From NCBI GenBank assembly GCA_019739215.1, contig JAHHDR010000024.1, positions 245,001 to 309,000 on the forward strand: a DNA stretch of 64,000 nt. Direction: 5' to 3'. The position numbers were made by a program, and so were the translations under genes. Shown piece after piece: positions 8,801 to 17,989 of this stretch; positions within the stretch are counted from its first letter, which is position 1, and every line of letters begins with the position of its first letter. Source of the stretch: Rhizobium sp. GTDB lineage: Bacteria > Pseudomonadota > Alphaproteobacteria > Rhizobiales > Rhizobiaceae. The notes beneath the pieces were generated by a model. It did no database searches, was not told the origin of the DNA, and worked only from the letters and a program-made list of their open reading frames with translations.

Positions 8801-8829
8801 TTGACTCGTACGGCACAAGACCGTACATT
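8801..8829 (+). promoter_or_regulatory. Sigma-70 type promoter with embedded palindromic operator for the TacA-TacT pair
   Basis: -35 TTGACT at 8801-8806, 17-bp spacer, -10 TACATT at 8824-8829. Within it lies the inverted repeat GTACGG (8808-8813), seven bases, CCGTAC (8821-8826), overlapping the -10. An initiation point 6-8 bases after the -10 would fall on or next to the ATG at 8837, so the transcript may be leaderless; no Shine-Dalgarno sequence is visible. The site fits conditional autoregulation by a ribbon-helix-helix antitoxin, which is inference. Confidence 0.7.
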
Positions 8830-8836
8830 CTCCCGC

Positions 8837-9124
8837 ATGGTTCAAACCACAGGCAAAACATCGCGGCTCGAAGCGCGCATCACACCCGACCTGCAGGCGC
8901 TGTTGAGGCGGGCCGCGGAAATCGAAGGCCGCAGCGTGACCGATTTCGTCGTGTCAGCTGTTCAGGAGGCGGCGCAACGGCGTATCGAGCAGACGCAAGT
9001 GATCCGGCTGTCGCTCGAGGACCAAGAGAGCTTCGTGGCCGCCATTCTCGATCCACCTGAGCCGACGCCGGCGCTCAAACGCGCTTTTCAGCGTCATCGT
9101 GAAATGATCCAGAAGTCGGAATGA
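8837..9124 (+). CDS. TacA-type antitoxin (DUF1778, ribbon-helix-helix)
   Basis: 95 residues starting at ATG 8837. The N-terminal half has the ribbon-helix-helix pattern of DUF1778 antitoxins: SRLEARITPDLQALLRRAAEIEGRSVTDFVVSAV, a beta strand followed by two helices. The C-terminal half (LSLEDQESFVAAILDPPEPTPALKRAFQRH) is the toxin-wrapping tail, with the LDPPxP-N/A-xxLKxA-like signature seen in TacA proteins. It should bind its own promoter and neutralise the acetyltransferase toxin encoded directly downstream, whose ATG overlaps the stop (ATGA). Confidence 0.9.
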   Translation: MVQTTGKTSRLEARITPDLQALLRRAAEIEGRSVTDFVVSAVQEAAQRRIEQTQVIRLSLEDQESFVAAILDPPEPTPALKRAFQRHREMIQKSE

Positions 9125-9633
9125 CGGGTTCGTTCGGCATAGAAGCAATGAGTTCGGATTATGACCGATCCAGCTTCTCCTGCGGAAATCCGGCTCTGGA
9201 CCGCTACCTTCGCGAACAAGCAACACAGGACATGAAGCGGCTCATCTCCAGCTGTTTCGTCCTCATCGACAAACGCTCCCAACGGGTCGCGGGATACTAC
9301 ACGCTGGCGGCGACGAGCGTCCTTGCCGAAGACCTACCCGCCGACACGTTGAAGAAACTGCCGCGTTACCCGGTTCTGCCCGCCGCGCTGGTTGGCCGGC
9401 TTGCGGTCGACCTGGCCTACAAGCGCCGGGGGCTGGGAGGGGTTCTGCTCGCGGATGCCGCGTTGCGCATAACGAATGGTGATGTGAGAGCCTTCGCGAT
9501 TGTTGTCGATGCCAAGGACGACGACGCAGCCGCCTTCTATCGCGCACAAGGTTTCCTGCCGCTTGCCAGCCGCCCGATGTCGCTGTTCCTGCCGCTCGCC
9601 ACCTTCCGGAAGGCGAGTTCTGGCAAGGCGTAA
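9121..9633 (+). CDS. TacT-type GNAT acetyltransferase toxin
   Basis: 170 residues. Begins with the family-typical F-C-NPALDRYLREQA-QD pattern (FSCGNPALDRYLREQATQD), then VAGYYTLAA, and the acetyl-CoA binding motif A LVGRLAVDLAYKRRGLGG followed by LLADAALR; late residues DAAAFYRAQGFLPL complete the GNAT fold. TacT-like toxins acetylate the amino group of aminoacylated tRNA and so stop translation. The ATGA overlap with the antitoxin gene shows translational coupling. The length matches the family; no truncation seen. Confidence 0.9.
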   Translation: MTGSFGIEAMSSDYDRSSFSCGNPALDRYLREQATQDMKRLISSCFVLIDKRSQRVAGYYTLAATSVLAEDLPADTLKKLPRYPVLPAALVGRLAVDLAYKRRGLGGVLLADAALRITNGDVRAFAIVVDAKDDDAAAFYRAQGFLPLASRPMSLFLPLATFRKASSGKA

Positions 9634-9711
9634 CCGGCTGCGCCATGCCCCAGGCGACCAAAGTCCGTCGCGGCACCACGATGTGCGGGTTGCACCACCG
9701 GATTTCGCGCT

Positions 9712-10347
9712 TCAGGCCGGATAGGGTGTCGCCAGCATGCTGGGCCGTTGCCGCATCCGCTCCCACCACGCGCCGAGCAGCGGGAAACCGGTGATCATCC
9801 GCCGCCCTTCCTGCGTCATGAGAAAGAAATCCATCATCGGCGCAAGATGCAGGTCAGCGAGCGTGATGTCATCGCCAGTCAGCCAGGTCTTTCCGCTCAT
9901 CAGCCGGGTGATCGCCGCCAGGCTGATGCGCGCCTTGTCGAGGCCGTCGGCGATCCTGTCTTCATCGGATTTCTCACCGCGACCGGCTTTTTCGAGACGC
10001 TCGACATACACGTCCCAGACCAGAGGCTGGTAGACGTAGGAATCGCAGACGGAGATGATCTGCTCGATGCGCGCGATTGTCTTGGGGTCACCGGACAGCA
10101 GCGAAGGCCCGTCGAAGGCGGCGTCGACATAGCGCGATATCGCGGACGCTTCATAGAGCAGGAAGCCGTCATGGTCGAAGGACGGTATCTTGCCGAAAGG
10201 ATGGCGCGCGAGGTAGTCCGGCGTCCTTTCCTCCTCGGCGAAGATGTCGACCGGTACCAGCCTGTACGGTACGCCCTTTTCCTCGAGCGCGAGCCGCACG
10301 ATCCGGACATAGCAGCTGTAGTCGGCGCCGTAGACCGTGACCGTCAT
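9712..10347 (-). CDS. Glutathione S-transferase family protein
   Basis: 211 residues. Thioredoxin-like N-terminal domain ([28 protein letters not shown], then [27 protein letters not shown], carrying the cis-Pro and the Glu-Ser glutathione contacts) followed by a helical C-terminal domain ([17 protein letters not shown]). Substrate unknown. The ATG overlaps the glcB stop codon (ATGA), so it is translationally coupled to malate synthase G. An upstream frame running through glcB is a shadow. Confidence 0.87.
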   Translation of the reverse strand: MTVTVYGADYSCYVRIVRLALEEKGVPYRLVPVDIFAEEERTPDYLARHPFGKIPSFDHDGFLLYEASAISRYVDAAFDGPSLLSGDPKTIARIEQIISVCDSYVYQPLVWDVYVERLEKAGRGEKSDEDRIADGLDKARISLAAITRLMSGKTWLTGDDITLADLHLAPMMDFFLMTQEGRRMITGFPLLGAWWERMRQRPSMLATPYPA

Positions 10348-12512
10348 GCCGGATGCTTTGCCTTCTGCTCCAGCCTGCGCCTGTGCAGCACCGGCTCGGT
10401 ATAGCCGTTGGGCTGGGCACGGCCCTTCATCACCAGTTCGAGCGCGGCCTGGAAGGCGACGGAGCTTCCGAAGTTCGGTGCCATCGGTGCGTAGAGCGGG
10501 TCGCCAGCATTCTGGCCGTCGACGATTTCGGCCATGCGCTTCATGGTTTCCATGATCTGCGCTTCCGAGATCACGCCGTGATGCAGCCAGTTCGCCATGT
10601 GCTGGGCGGAGATGCGCAGCGTCGCGCGATCCTCCATCAGGCCGACATCGTGAATGTCGGGCACCTTGGAGCAGCCGACGCCCTGGCTGATCCAGCGCAC
10701 GACATAGCCAAGGATGCCCTGGGCATTGTTGTCGATCTCCTGCTGGATTTCCTCCGGCGTCCAGTTCGGACGCGGTGCCACCGGCACGCTGAGGATATCG
10801 GCGAGTTTCGCCTTCGGGCGCGACTTCAACCCTTCCTGAACGTTCGCGACATCGACCTTGTGATAATGCGTGGCGTGCAGCGTCGCGGCGGTCGGCGACG
10901 GCACCCAGGCGGTGTTGGCGCCGGCCTTTGGGTGGGCGATCTTCTGTTCGAGCATCGCGGCCATCAGGTCGGGCATGGCCCACATGCCCTTGCCGATCTG
11001 CGCCCGGCCGGACAGGCCGCAGGCGAGGCCGGTGTCGACGTTCCAGTTCTCGTAGGCCGCGATCCAAGCCGCCTGCTTCATGTCGCCCTTGCGGATCATC
11101 GGGCCGGCTTCCATCGAGGTATGAATCTCGTCGCCGGTGCGGTCGAGGAAGCCGGTGTTGATGAAGACGACCCGGCCCTTCGCGGCGCGGATGCATTCCT
11201 TGAGGTTGACCGTGGTGCGGCGCTCCTCGTCCATGATGCCCATCTTGATCGTGTCCAGCGGCATGCCCAGCGCCTGCTCGACACGGGTGAAGATTTCGGT
11301 GGCGAAGGCCACTTCCTCCGGGCCATGCATCTTGGGCTTGACGACATACATCGAGCCCTGTGCCGAATTCTTCCGCCGGCCGCCCGGGCCGATGTCGTGC
11401 AGCGCGATCAGCGCGGTGATCATCGCATCCAGGATGCCCTCGGGCACGTCATTGCCGTGCTTGTCCCGGATCGCGGGATTGGTCATGAGGTGGCCGACAT
11501 TGCGGATCAGCATCAGCGAACGGCACTTGACGGGGAGCTTGCCGCCATCGGGCGTGTTGTACTCGGTGTCCGGATTGAGCTTGCGGGTGAAGGTCTTGCC
11601 GCCCTTGGTCACCTCCTCTTCGAGGTCGCCCTTCATCAGGCCAAGCCAGTTGCGGTAGACGACAACCTTGTCCTCCGCATCGACGGCGGCGACGGAATCC
11701 TCGCAATCCATGATCGCCGTGATCGCCGACTCCAGCCAGACGTCGGAGATTCCCGCCGGGTCCGCCTTGCCGATCTCGCTGGTGGGATCGACGAGGATCT
11801 CGATCAGCAGGTTGTTGTTGCGCAGCAGGACCTGGAGGTCGCAGAGGTCATTCTCGAGATGGCCGGCGAACTGGCCTGGATCCTTGAGGCCGGTCTCGCC
11901 AATCTCGTTGGTCACCAGCAGAAGGCCGTCTTTCACCGCAAGCCTGGTGACGCCCGCCCAGCCGCCCCCGGCCAGCGGCACGGACTGGTCAAGAAAGTCG
12001 CGCGCCCAGGCGATGACCCTGGCGCCGCGGGCCGGATTGTAACCCCTGCCCCTGGCCGCGCCGTCCGTCTCAGGGATCGCGTCGGTGCCGTAAAGGGCAT
12101 CATAGAGCGAGCCCCAGCGGGCATTGGCCGCGTTGAGCGCATAGCGCGCATTCATGACCGGCACGACGAGCTGCGGACCGGCGATCGAGGCGATCTCCGG
12201 ATCGACATTTGTGGTGGAGACCGAGAAATCCGGGCCTTCCGGCACGATATAGCCGATCTCACGCAGGAAGGCCTCGTAGGCGGCCATGTCGGACGGGGCG
12301 CCATGGGCCTTGTGCCAGTCGTCGATCTTCATCTGCAGCGCATCGCGCCTGTGCAGAAGCGCCTTGTTCTTCGGTTCCAGCGTGTGAACTATTTCGGAAA
12401 AGGCCGCGAAGAATTTCTCCGGCTTGATCCCGGTGCCCGGCAGAGCCTCGTTCACGAGAAAACCGTGAAGCACTTCGTTGATATGAAGGCCGTGTTCTTC
12501 GATGTCAGCCAT
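10344..12512 (-). CDS. glcB: Malate synthase G
   Basis: 722 residues, the normal length for the G isoform. Recognisable stretches include [59 protein letters not shown] (acid catalytic region), [19 protein letters not shown], and [18 protein letters not shown], carrying the Mg-binding acidic residues. It condenses glyoxylate with acetyl-CoA to malate in glyoxylate/glycolate use. The ATG at 12512 is chosen over an upstream TTG (12533). It shares the unit with the overlapping glutathione S-transferase gene. No isocitrate lyase or glycolate oxidase gene is in the window. Confidence 0.95.
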   Translation of the reverse strand: MADIEEHGLHINEVLHGFLVNEALPGTGIKPEKFFAAFSEIVHTLEPKNKALLHRRDALQMKIDDWHKAHGAPSDMAAYEAFLREIGYIVPEGPDFSVSTTNVDPEIASIAGPQLVVPVMNARYALNAANARWGSLYDALYGTDAIPETDGAARGRGYNPARGARVIAWARDFLDQSVPLAGGGWAGVTRLAVKDGLLLVTNEIGETGLKDPGQFAGHLENDLCDLQVLLRNNNLLIEILVDPTSEIGKADPAGISDVWLESAITAIMDCEDSVAAVDAEDKVVVYRNWLGLMKGDLEEEVTKGGKTFTRKLNPDTEYNTPDGGKLPVKCRSLMLIRNVGHLMTNPAIRDKHGNDVPEGILDAMITALIALHDIGPGGRRKNSAQGSMYVVKPKMHGPEEVAFATEIFTRVEQALGMPLDTIKMGIMDEERRTTVNLKECIRAAKGRVVFINTGFLDRTGDEIHTSMEAGPMIRKGDMKQAAWIAAYENWNVDTGLACGLSGRAQIGKGMWAMPDLMAAMLEQKIAHPKAGANTAWVPSPTAATLHATHYHKVDVANVQEGLKSRPKAKLADILSVPVAPRPNWTPEEIQQEIDNNAQGILGYVVRWISQGVGCSKVPDIHDVGLMEDRATLRISAQHMANWLHHGVISEAQIMETMKRMAEIVDGQNAGDPLYAPMAPNFGSSVAFQAALELVMKGRAQPNGYTEPVLHRRRLEQKAKHPA

Positions 12513-12731
12513 GCCTGTCGTCCTGTCCTGCAATTCGGTGGCGCGGACACTGCGTCAGCCCAGCTCGCGCGTCAATAACACCTTGGAAGCAAAGCGTTCG
12601 CCGCCGGATCGAGGGCACGATTTCCAGACAAGTCGACGCCGGTGGTGCGAACACGGCATAAAGAGCAAATTTTCGTTGTTCTTTCGGTTCTAAGTGAAAT
12701 TTTAAGGGCAACGGTATCATAATACGCATGG

Positions 12732-12747
12732 TTAGCGTTGTGTTAAC
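12732..12747 (+). promoter_or_regulatory. CtrA-like box upstream of the flagellin gene
   Basis: TTAG, seven bases, TTAAC: one mismatch from the full CtrA site TTAA-N7-TTAAC. It lies 38 bp upstream of the flagellin ATG. CtrA drives motility genes in many alphaproteobacteria. One weak site only, so moderate support. Confidence 0.4.
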
Positions 12748-12784
12748 AACATCGGTCCGCCCACCCGATAAGGCAGAGTATTAT

Positions 12785-13759
12785 ATGTCGAGTATTATGA
12801 CGAACAGCGGCGCCATTGCCGCATTGGATACATTGCGCACCGTCGGCCGCAACATGTCCGAAACCCAGAGAGAAGTTGCCACCGGCCTTCGGGTCGGAGC
12901 CTCGAAGGACAATGCCGCCTATTGGTCGATCGCCACGACGATGCGGTCCGATGACAAGGCAATGTCGGCGGTGCAGGATGCACTGGCACTCGGCGCCGCT
13001 TCGGTCGATGTCGCTTATATCGGCATGAGCAATGCACTCGACGTGATGGACGATTTCAAAGCCAAGCTGGTGGCAGCGCGCGAGCCGGGTGTCGACCGAA
13101 CGAAGATCACCTCCGAACTCAACGAACTCAGGAATCAGCTGCGGACCATCGCGGAGAGTTCCTCCTTCAACGGTGAAAACTGGCTTATAACGCAGGATGG
13201 CTCGATCGAACCGACGCGCAGCCTGGTCACCAGCTTCATCCGCGGTTCGGACAATACCGTCCGCGTCGGCGCACTTGACTACGGCATCACCAACAACGGC
13301 GAACGCAACCGCCTCATCGACGAGAACAGTGCCTCGGCCGGAACGGACGGCCTCCTGACCATGCCGTCCGTCGCGCCCGGCTTCGACATGACGGGTCCGC
13401 TCTACGACGTCTTCCTGCTCGGTAAGGACCCCTGGCTGCTTGGCGAGGAAATCATCGTCGATGCGGAGACGACCAACGAAGAAATCGATCTCATGATCCA
13501 ATTCGCCGACTATACGATCCGGGGCATGGCGTCAGCGGCGGCAACGCTCGGAACGATGGCGAACTACTTCGACCGGCAGTCCGAATTCGTCCAGGATCTC
13601 CGCGACACCGCCACCAAGGGCGTCGGCCGATTGCGCGATTCCAATCTGAACGACGTGTCCGCTCGCCTCAAGGCGCTTCAGACCCAGGAGCAGCTCGGTC
13701 TTCAGGCACTGTCGATCGCCAATTCGAACTCCGAAAACATCGTCTCGTTGTTCCGGTAA
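12785..13759 (+). CDS. Flagellin
   Basis: 324 residues. The N-terminal D0/D1 region (TNSGAIAALDTLRTVGRNMSETQREVATGLRVGASKDNAAYWSIATTMRSD) and C-terminal region (NDVSARLKALQTQEQLGLQALSIANSNSENIVSLFR) are the conserved coiled-coil parts of rhizobial flagellins, with a variable middle that forms the filament surface. The start MSSIMTNS at 12785 is preferred to a frame extension from 12728. No other flagellar genes are near, so it is an orphan or dispersed flagellin locus. It is divergent from glcB with a 272-bp shared upstream region. Confidence 0.9.
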   Translation: MSSIMTNSGAIAALDTLRTVGRNMSETQREVATGLRVGASKDNAAYWSIATTMRSDDKAMSAVQDALALGAASVDVAYIGMSNALDVMDDFKAKLVAAREPGVDRTKITSELNELRNQLRTIAESSSFNGENWLITQDGSIEPTRSLVTSFIRGSDNTVRVGALDYGITNNGERNRLIDENSASAGTDGLLTMPSVAPGFDMTGPLYDVFLLGKDPWLLGEEIIVDAETTNEEIDLMIQFADYTIRGMASAAATLGTMANYFDRQSEFVQDLRDTATKGVGRLRDSNLNDVSARLKALQTQEQLGLQALSIANSNSENIVSLFR

Positions 13760-13777
13760 GGGAGGACGCAAGACCCC

Positions 13778-13900
13778 TCCTCACAAGGGGGAGGGCCAAT
13801 CTGCCTCTCTCACACCGCCTGTTCGCTCCGCCCCACCTTGCGCGACGGTTGCTTTGGGTATCAGGACGCTACGCGTGAAAAGCCCTCGCCCTTGTGGGGA
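13778..13900. repeat. Rhizobial-type intergenic imperfect inverted repeat
   Basis: 19-bp arms at 13778-13796 and 13882-13900 pair with two mismatches; each carries the CACAAGGGGGAGGG-like core. The same core forms the larger palindrome at 24824-25031. It lies between the convergent flagellin and hydantoinase genes, in the remaining space of a 180-bp gap. Confidence 0.6.
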
Positions 13901-13940
13901 TGGTTGGGATGGGTTTTGTCCGAATTGCAGTCGAACCGCC

Positions 13941-15950
13941 TCACGTAATCCGTGGTCGACCCGAAGCCGTCGCGGAAAACCGCGCCTCGACGAGCTTGCG
14001 GCTGCCCTCGATCTCGGGCGCGTCGATCTGCTCGACCATCCGGACCACCGGATCTTCAGCGCCGTTGCCGATGGCGAGCCGCATTGCGGTCTCGCGGGCA
14101 CGCGTCCGGGCAAGAGCGAAGGTCTTGTCTTCCCCGGTCATCCGTTCGGTCGGGCCGCCGCCGGAGATGATGTAGACGCCTTCCTCCGGTGCGGTGACGG
14201 TGACGAGCACGGTCTGGCTGATCTCGCCAGCCACGGCGCCGATCGCGTTGGCGACACCGGCGTCGGCGGGAATCACCGATTCAGCACCGAGCATGGAGGC
14301 GATGGCCGGATAGTAGACATGGGCCGAGGCACCAAGGCCGATCAGCGGGCGGTCGAGCGCCAGCGCGAAGCGTACCACGCCCGGCGTTCGATTGAGCGCC
14401 CGGTCGATCGAGACGGATTTCGCCGGATCGACGCTCTCGACGCCATCCTCGCCGAGCGCGGCGGCGAGGATCACCTCCGACGACTGCCGCGTCATCCGCG
14501 CTTCGATCTTGTGGGCCAGTTCCACCGCCGAACTGGCGATCGGCTTGCCTGAGCCATCGCGCATCCTGCAGGCCAGTTCGAGGCCGAGCCGGGCGGCGTC
14601 CTTGTCCCACTGCCCCTGCCGCCCCAGCAGATGCATGGCGTCCGACGCGGTGATGGCGGAGATATGAACGAGGCCACGACCCACCAGGCGATCGAGCGAT
14701 GCCTTCTGCATAGAGGATGTCAGAAGGTCGTTCAGCGCGACCGGGGTGGAAGGCACCCGTTCATAGAGCGCCTGGTCGGCAGCGGACAGTCCGCTGGCAA
14801 AGCGATCCGGCAGGCCCGAGCGGACCGCGAAACGGCCGTCGTAGCGACCGGCATGGGTTGCCTTGATCTGCCGCTCCAACATTTCGCGCACCGTCGGCCC
14901 GTGCAGCTTGCCGATCAGGCTGAGAGGCAGCACGCGGCGGGGGCCCAGAACGAGCGCGCCTTCCAGGCCACGGGTGTTGACATGGACTTCGGAATCGCCG
15001 CCGAGGCCATAGGTTCGCATGGCGACCGCCTGCACCATGGTGCGATAACCGCCGACCACAGCGCCGTTCTCGTCGAGCCGAGGCCGGCCTTCGTCGAGGA
15101 TCGCCACGTCCGTGGTGGTGCCGCCGATATCGGAGACAACGGCATCGTCGAGGCCGGTGAGGAAGCGGGCACCCACCAGGCTGGCGGCCGGCCCGGACAG
15201 GATGGTCTCGATCGGCCGGAGGCGCGCCTCGGCCGCGGAGATCAGCGCGCCGTCACCCCGCACCACCATCAGCGGCGCCTCGATGCCATGCGCCTTGAGG
15301 AAATCTTCCGAGGAGCCGATCAGGCGGTCGATCATCGATACGAGACGCGCATTGAGCAGCGTCGTCAGGGCGCGGCGCGGGCCGCCGAGCTTGGAGGAGA
15401 GTTCGTGGCTGCAGGTGACGGGAAGATGTGTCGTCTCCCGGATCATGCCACGGACCCGCAGTTCGTGGTCGGGATTGCGGACGGCGAAATAGCCGGCAAC
15501 GGCGAAGGCCGTCACGGCACCGGCGAGATCGTCGAGTTGGGCAGCCAGCGCAGACGTGTCCAGCGGCGTCTCGTGGCCATGGACATTGTGGCCGCCGGGC
15601 AGGAAGACAACCGGATCGGTGCCGAGCGCCTGACGGAGCCCGTCGCGCTCCAGATCCTCCGGGCCGAAGCCGATCATCACGAGGCAGACGCGACCGCCCT
15701 GCCCCTCGACCAGCGCATTGGTGGCCAGGGTGGTCGACAGCGAGGCCAGGCGGATCGCCGACGGATCGGTGCCGGTTTCGGCAAGCACGTTCTCGACCGC
15801 GCCTCGAATACCCTCCGAAAGGTCATGGCGGGTGGTCAACGCCTTGGCGCGCGCCTTGACGCCCTCGTCCGGACTGAACAGGACCGCGTCGGTGTAAGTG
15901 CCGCCGGTATCGATGCCGAGAAGAAATCGCGATGCCACGCCGTCTACCAC
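13941..15950 (-). CDS. Hydantoinase/oxoprolinase family protein (HyuA-like)
   Basis: 669 residues. N-terminal FLLGIDTGGTYTDAVLF phosphate-binding motif of the hydantoinase A/5-oxoprolinase ASKHA fold, then STTLATNALVEGQGGRV, a central VVSDIGGTTTDVAILDEGRPR nucleotide-binding motif and GLGGDSEVHVNTRG. Family members hydrolyse hydantoins, 5-oxoproline or related cyclic amides in an ATP-dependent way, usually together with a HyuB subunit. No HyuB partner is seen next to it. The start is a GTG at 15950; a second GTG at 15938 is possible. The precise substrate cannot be predicted. Confidence 0.85.
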   Translation of the reverse strand: MVDGVASRFLLGIDTGGTYTDAVLFSPDEGVKARAKALTTRHDLSEGIRGAVENVLAETGTDPSAIRLASLSTTLATNALVEGQGGRVCLVMIGFGPEDLERDGLRQALGTDPVVFLPGGHNVHGHETPLDTSALAAQLDDLAGAVTAFAVAGYFAVRNPDHELRVRGMIRETTHLPVTCSHELSSKLGGPRRALTTLLNARLVSMIDRLIGSSEDFLKAHGIEAPLMVVRGDGALISAAEARLRPIETILSGPAASLVGARFLTGLDDAVVSDIGGTTTDVAILDEGRPRLDENGAVVGGYRTMVQAVAMRTYGLGGDSEVHVNTRGLEGALVLGPRRVLPLSLIGKLHGPTVREMLERQIKATHAGRYDGRFAVRSGLPDRFASGLSAADQALYERVPSTPVALNDLLTSSMQKASLDRLVGRGLVHISAITASDAMHLLGRQGQWDKDAARLGLELACRMRDGSGKPIASSAVELAHKIEARMTRQSSEVILAAALGEDGVESVDPAKSVSIDRALNRTPGVVRFALALDRPLIGLGASAHVYYPAIASMLGAESVIPADAGVANAIGAVAGEISQTVLVTVTAPEEGVYIISGGGPTERMTGEDKTFALARTRARETAMRLAIGNGAEDPVVRMVEQIDAPEIEGSRKLVEARFSATASGRPRIT

Positions 15951-16108
15951 ATTGAACAGTTCGATTTGCGATTCGCGCCTTGAAACCGAGCTCGGGTGAA
16001 GGCACGTTGGGTACCGACGGGATTATGGCATTCGACGTGCTTAATCCAGTGCAGCAAGCGACACCCAGCTGCGAAAAAAGACGGGCCAATGACCATACGG
16101 ACGATGCC

Positions 16109-16648
16109 ATGAGACCTTCCGCAGTGCTTCTTTCCGCCGTTGCGGCGCTGACGCCTCTCCTACCGGCGCTGGCACAGGACAGCGACGAGGACGAATACAA
16201 GCCGGAATTGCCCAACATGGCGATGTACAAGGCCATGCTCGACGCCAACAAGCAGCCGGGCTGGGTGCAGTTCCGCGAGTTTTCCGGACGTCAGCTGATC
16301 TACTTCACTGCCCTGCAGACGATGCGGTGCCGGCTGAGCGAAGTGCGGTATTCGGTGAATTCCGACGTGCTCGACAAGCGGTTTCCGCTCGGGAAATGCG
16401 ATCCGCAGCAACCGTTCAACATTCCCGACGAGGGCGACAATCCCAACAAATGGATCCTGATCGAGTTTCCCTCAGGGTCGGTCAAGACGATCTCCGTCCA
16501 GGCGGTCTGGGCCGATGGATCCGGTTCGGAGATCGTGACCTACCGGCCCTGCGACAATGTCGGCGAATCGACCTGCACCCGGATCAAGACGATCGCAAAG
16601 CCGACGAACAAGCTGGACGCTCCGGCACCGGAAGCGCAATCCCGTTGA
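16109..16648 (+). CDS. Secreted protein of unknown function
   Basis: 179 residues from ATG 16109, which gives a clean signal peptide (MRPSAVLLSAVAALTPLLPALAQ, cleavage about residue 23). The mature part has two pairs of cysteines (MRCRLSEVRYS / LGKCDPQQPF and YRPCDNVGESTC) likely forming periplasmic disulfides, and beta-rich sequence (KWILIEFPSGSVKTISVQAVW). I do not recognise a named family. The frame extends upstream to 15980, but without a signal peptide. It converges on the DUF1402 gene. Confidence 0.7.
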   Translation: MRPSAVLLSAVAALTPLLPALAQDSDEDEYKPELPNMAMYKAMLDANKQPGWVQFREFSGRQLIYFTALQTMRCRLSEVRYSVNSDVLDKRFPLGKCDPQQPFNIPDEGDNPNKWILIEFPSGSVKTISVQAVWADGSGSEIVTYRPCDNVGESTCTRIKTIAKPTNKLDAPAPEAQSR

Positions 16649-16721
16649 GCGTACGGGTCGTCAGTCGCTGCACCGGCCACGCACTGGTGCCGGCGCCGCG
16701 AAAGGGTACGACTGGATTCTT

Positions 16722-17663
16722 CTAGAGCAGCGCCTCGAGTTCGGCGAGCTTGTCGTTGATCAGCCAGCCGTAATAGTTCTCTTCCGGCATGGCGCCGCCG
16801 CCCTTCGCCTTGAGCTCATAAGCCCGCTCGCGCGGGTTGCCGACATTGTAGAGGGTCGCCGTGATGCCCGGATTCCCAGAGATATCGACGCCGGCGATCT
16901 TGCGGTACTCGTCGATGGACATCCGGATCGAAGCGGCCATATAGGCCAGCGACTTGTCCGGATCCATGATCGCATCATAAACATTGCCGGCATCGCCGGC
17001 ATCGAGCTTCGGATAGCCGGACACCTTGTTGACGAGATCCGAGAGCTGCATCGCGGTCAGTGGATTGATCTGGCCGAGGCCGAAGGTCTGGCCGGCAAAG
17101 AAGGGCTGGAAGAAAACCGCCGAGAACCGGTTCTTCGGATAGCTGATCCCGCCCACATTCCTTCCGCGAAAGGACTTGTTCCACACCCGCTCGCGACACG
17201 TCCAGAGCTCGTAGGAACCCTTCCTGGCCTCGCAATCGGCAAATTGCGGCATGGCGACGAGCGCTTCAATAGTCTGGCCTTCATAGGCAAAACGGAATTT
17301 GTCGCCGGAATAGGCGGCCGCCTTCACATAATAGGATTGGAGGCGATCATAGGCGTCGACATTATAGGTGTGTTCGCCGACCAGCGCACCCACCATGTGG
17401 ATCGGCGCGATATCATACTGAGCGGCAACGGACTTTATCTTGGCAATCAGCCTGTCGTCACGCGCCAGAAGTTTCACCACCTTGGCGTATTTCAGGTCGA
17501 ACGTCGTCTTGCCGGCCTTGGTGCGGCGCTTGGAGGCGCCCGGCACCGCCGGCTGCTCGGCGTGACGGTTGCCCGCGGGCACGAGCGTCACCGCGCTCGC
17601 CGGGAGGACGGAAGCGGCCGCGAAGCCGAAGAGGGCAATCAGGATGACGAGAAAGCGGGGCAA
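16722..17663 (-). CDS. DUF1402 family secreted protein
   Basis: 313 residues with an N-terminal signal peptide (MPRFLVILIALFGFAAASVLPASA). The body matches the rhizobial DUF1402 family, which resembles a lysozyme-like/transglycosylase fold: IAPIHMVGALVGEHTYNVDAYDRLQSYYVK with an early Glu, then FGLGQINPLTAMQLSDLVN and ATLYNVGNP, which recall the GLMQ and YN motifs of lytic transglycosylases. Peptidoglycan lysis is therefore a possibility, by inference. Faces the RTX-repeat gene across a 326-bp gap. Confidence 0.8.
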   Translation of the reverse strand: MPRFLVILIALFGFAAASVLPASAVTLVPAGNRHAEQPAVPGASKRRTKAGKTTFDLKYAKVVKLLARDDRLIAKIKSVAAQYDIAPIHMVGALVGEHTYNVDAYDRLQSYYVKAAAYSGDKFRFAYEGQTIEALVAMPQFADCEARKGSYELWTCRERVWNKSFRGRNVGGISYPKNRFSAVFFQPFFAGQTFGLGQINPLTAMQLSDLVNKVSGYPKLDAGDAGNVYDAIMDPDKSLAYMAASIRMSIDEYRKIAGVDISGNPGITATLYNVGNPRERAYELKAKGGGAMPEENYYGWLINDKLAELEALL

Positions 17664-17989
17664 GGTCGGAAAATCCGGTTGTCGTTGGACGCACTATACC
17701 GGAACGGGCGCATGGACCGCAATGATGGCGAAATCAAGAGAGGGTGAGCGGGAGACTGGCCAGACCCACCCGCGTGCGAGCGAGCGCCTCCTCCTGGCCC
17801 AGAGTCCGGGGTGGGCCTTGCACAGCCAAGTTGCCAGCCGCGTTACTGGCACGGGCATGAAGAGCCAAGGAGTCTCCATATAGTCGGTCGCTTGACCAAT
17901 GTACGTCGTAGGATCAACATGAACCCGTCGGCAGGTTGCAATCCCCTTAGCCCCTCGACCGGCGCACCCTGTGCAAAAGGAGAAGACTC
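17664..17989. other. Intergenic region between the DUF1402 and RTX-repeat genes
   Basis: 326 bp, upstream of both divergent genes, so it must hold both promoters. I see no clear -35/-10 pair, palindrome or RNA gene. The only well-defined element is the AAAAGGAGAA ribosome-binding site a few bases before the ATG at 17990. Confidence 0.5.

Noticed and set aside
10353..12578. 741-codon open frame on the + strand
   Set aside because: Antisense shadow of glcB, which has all malate synthase G motifs.
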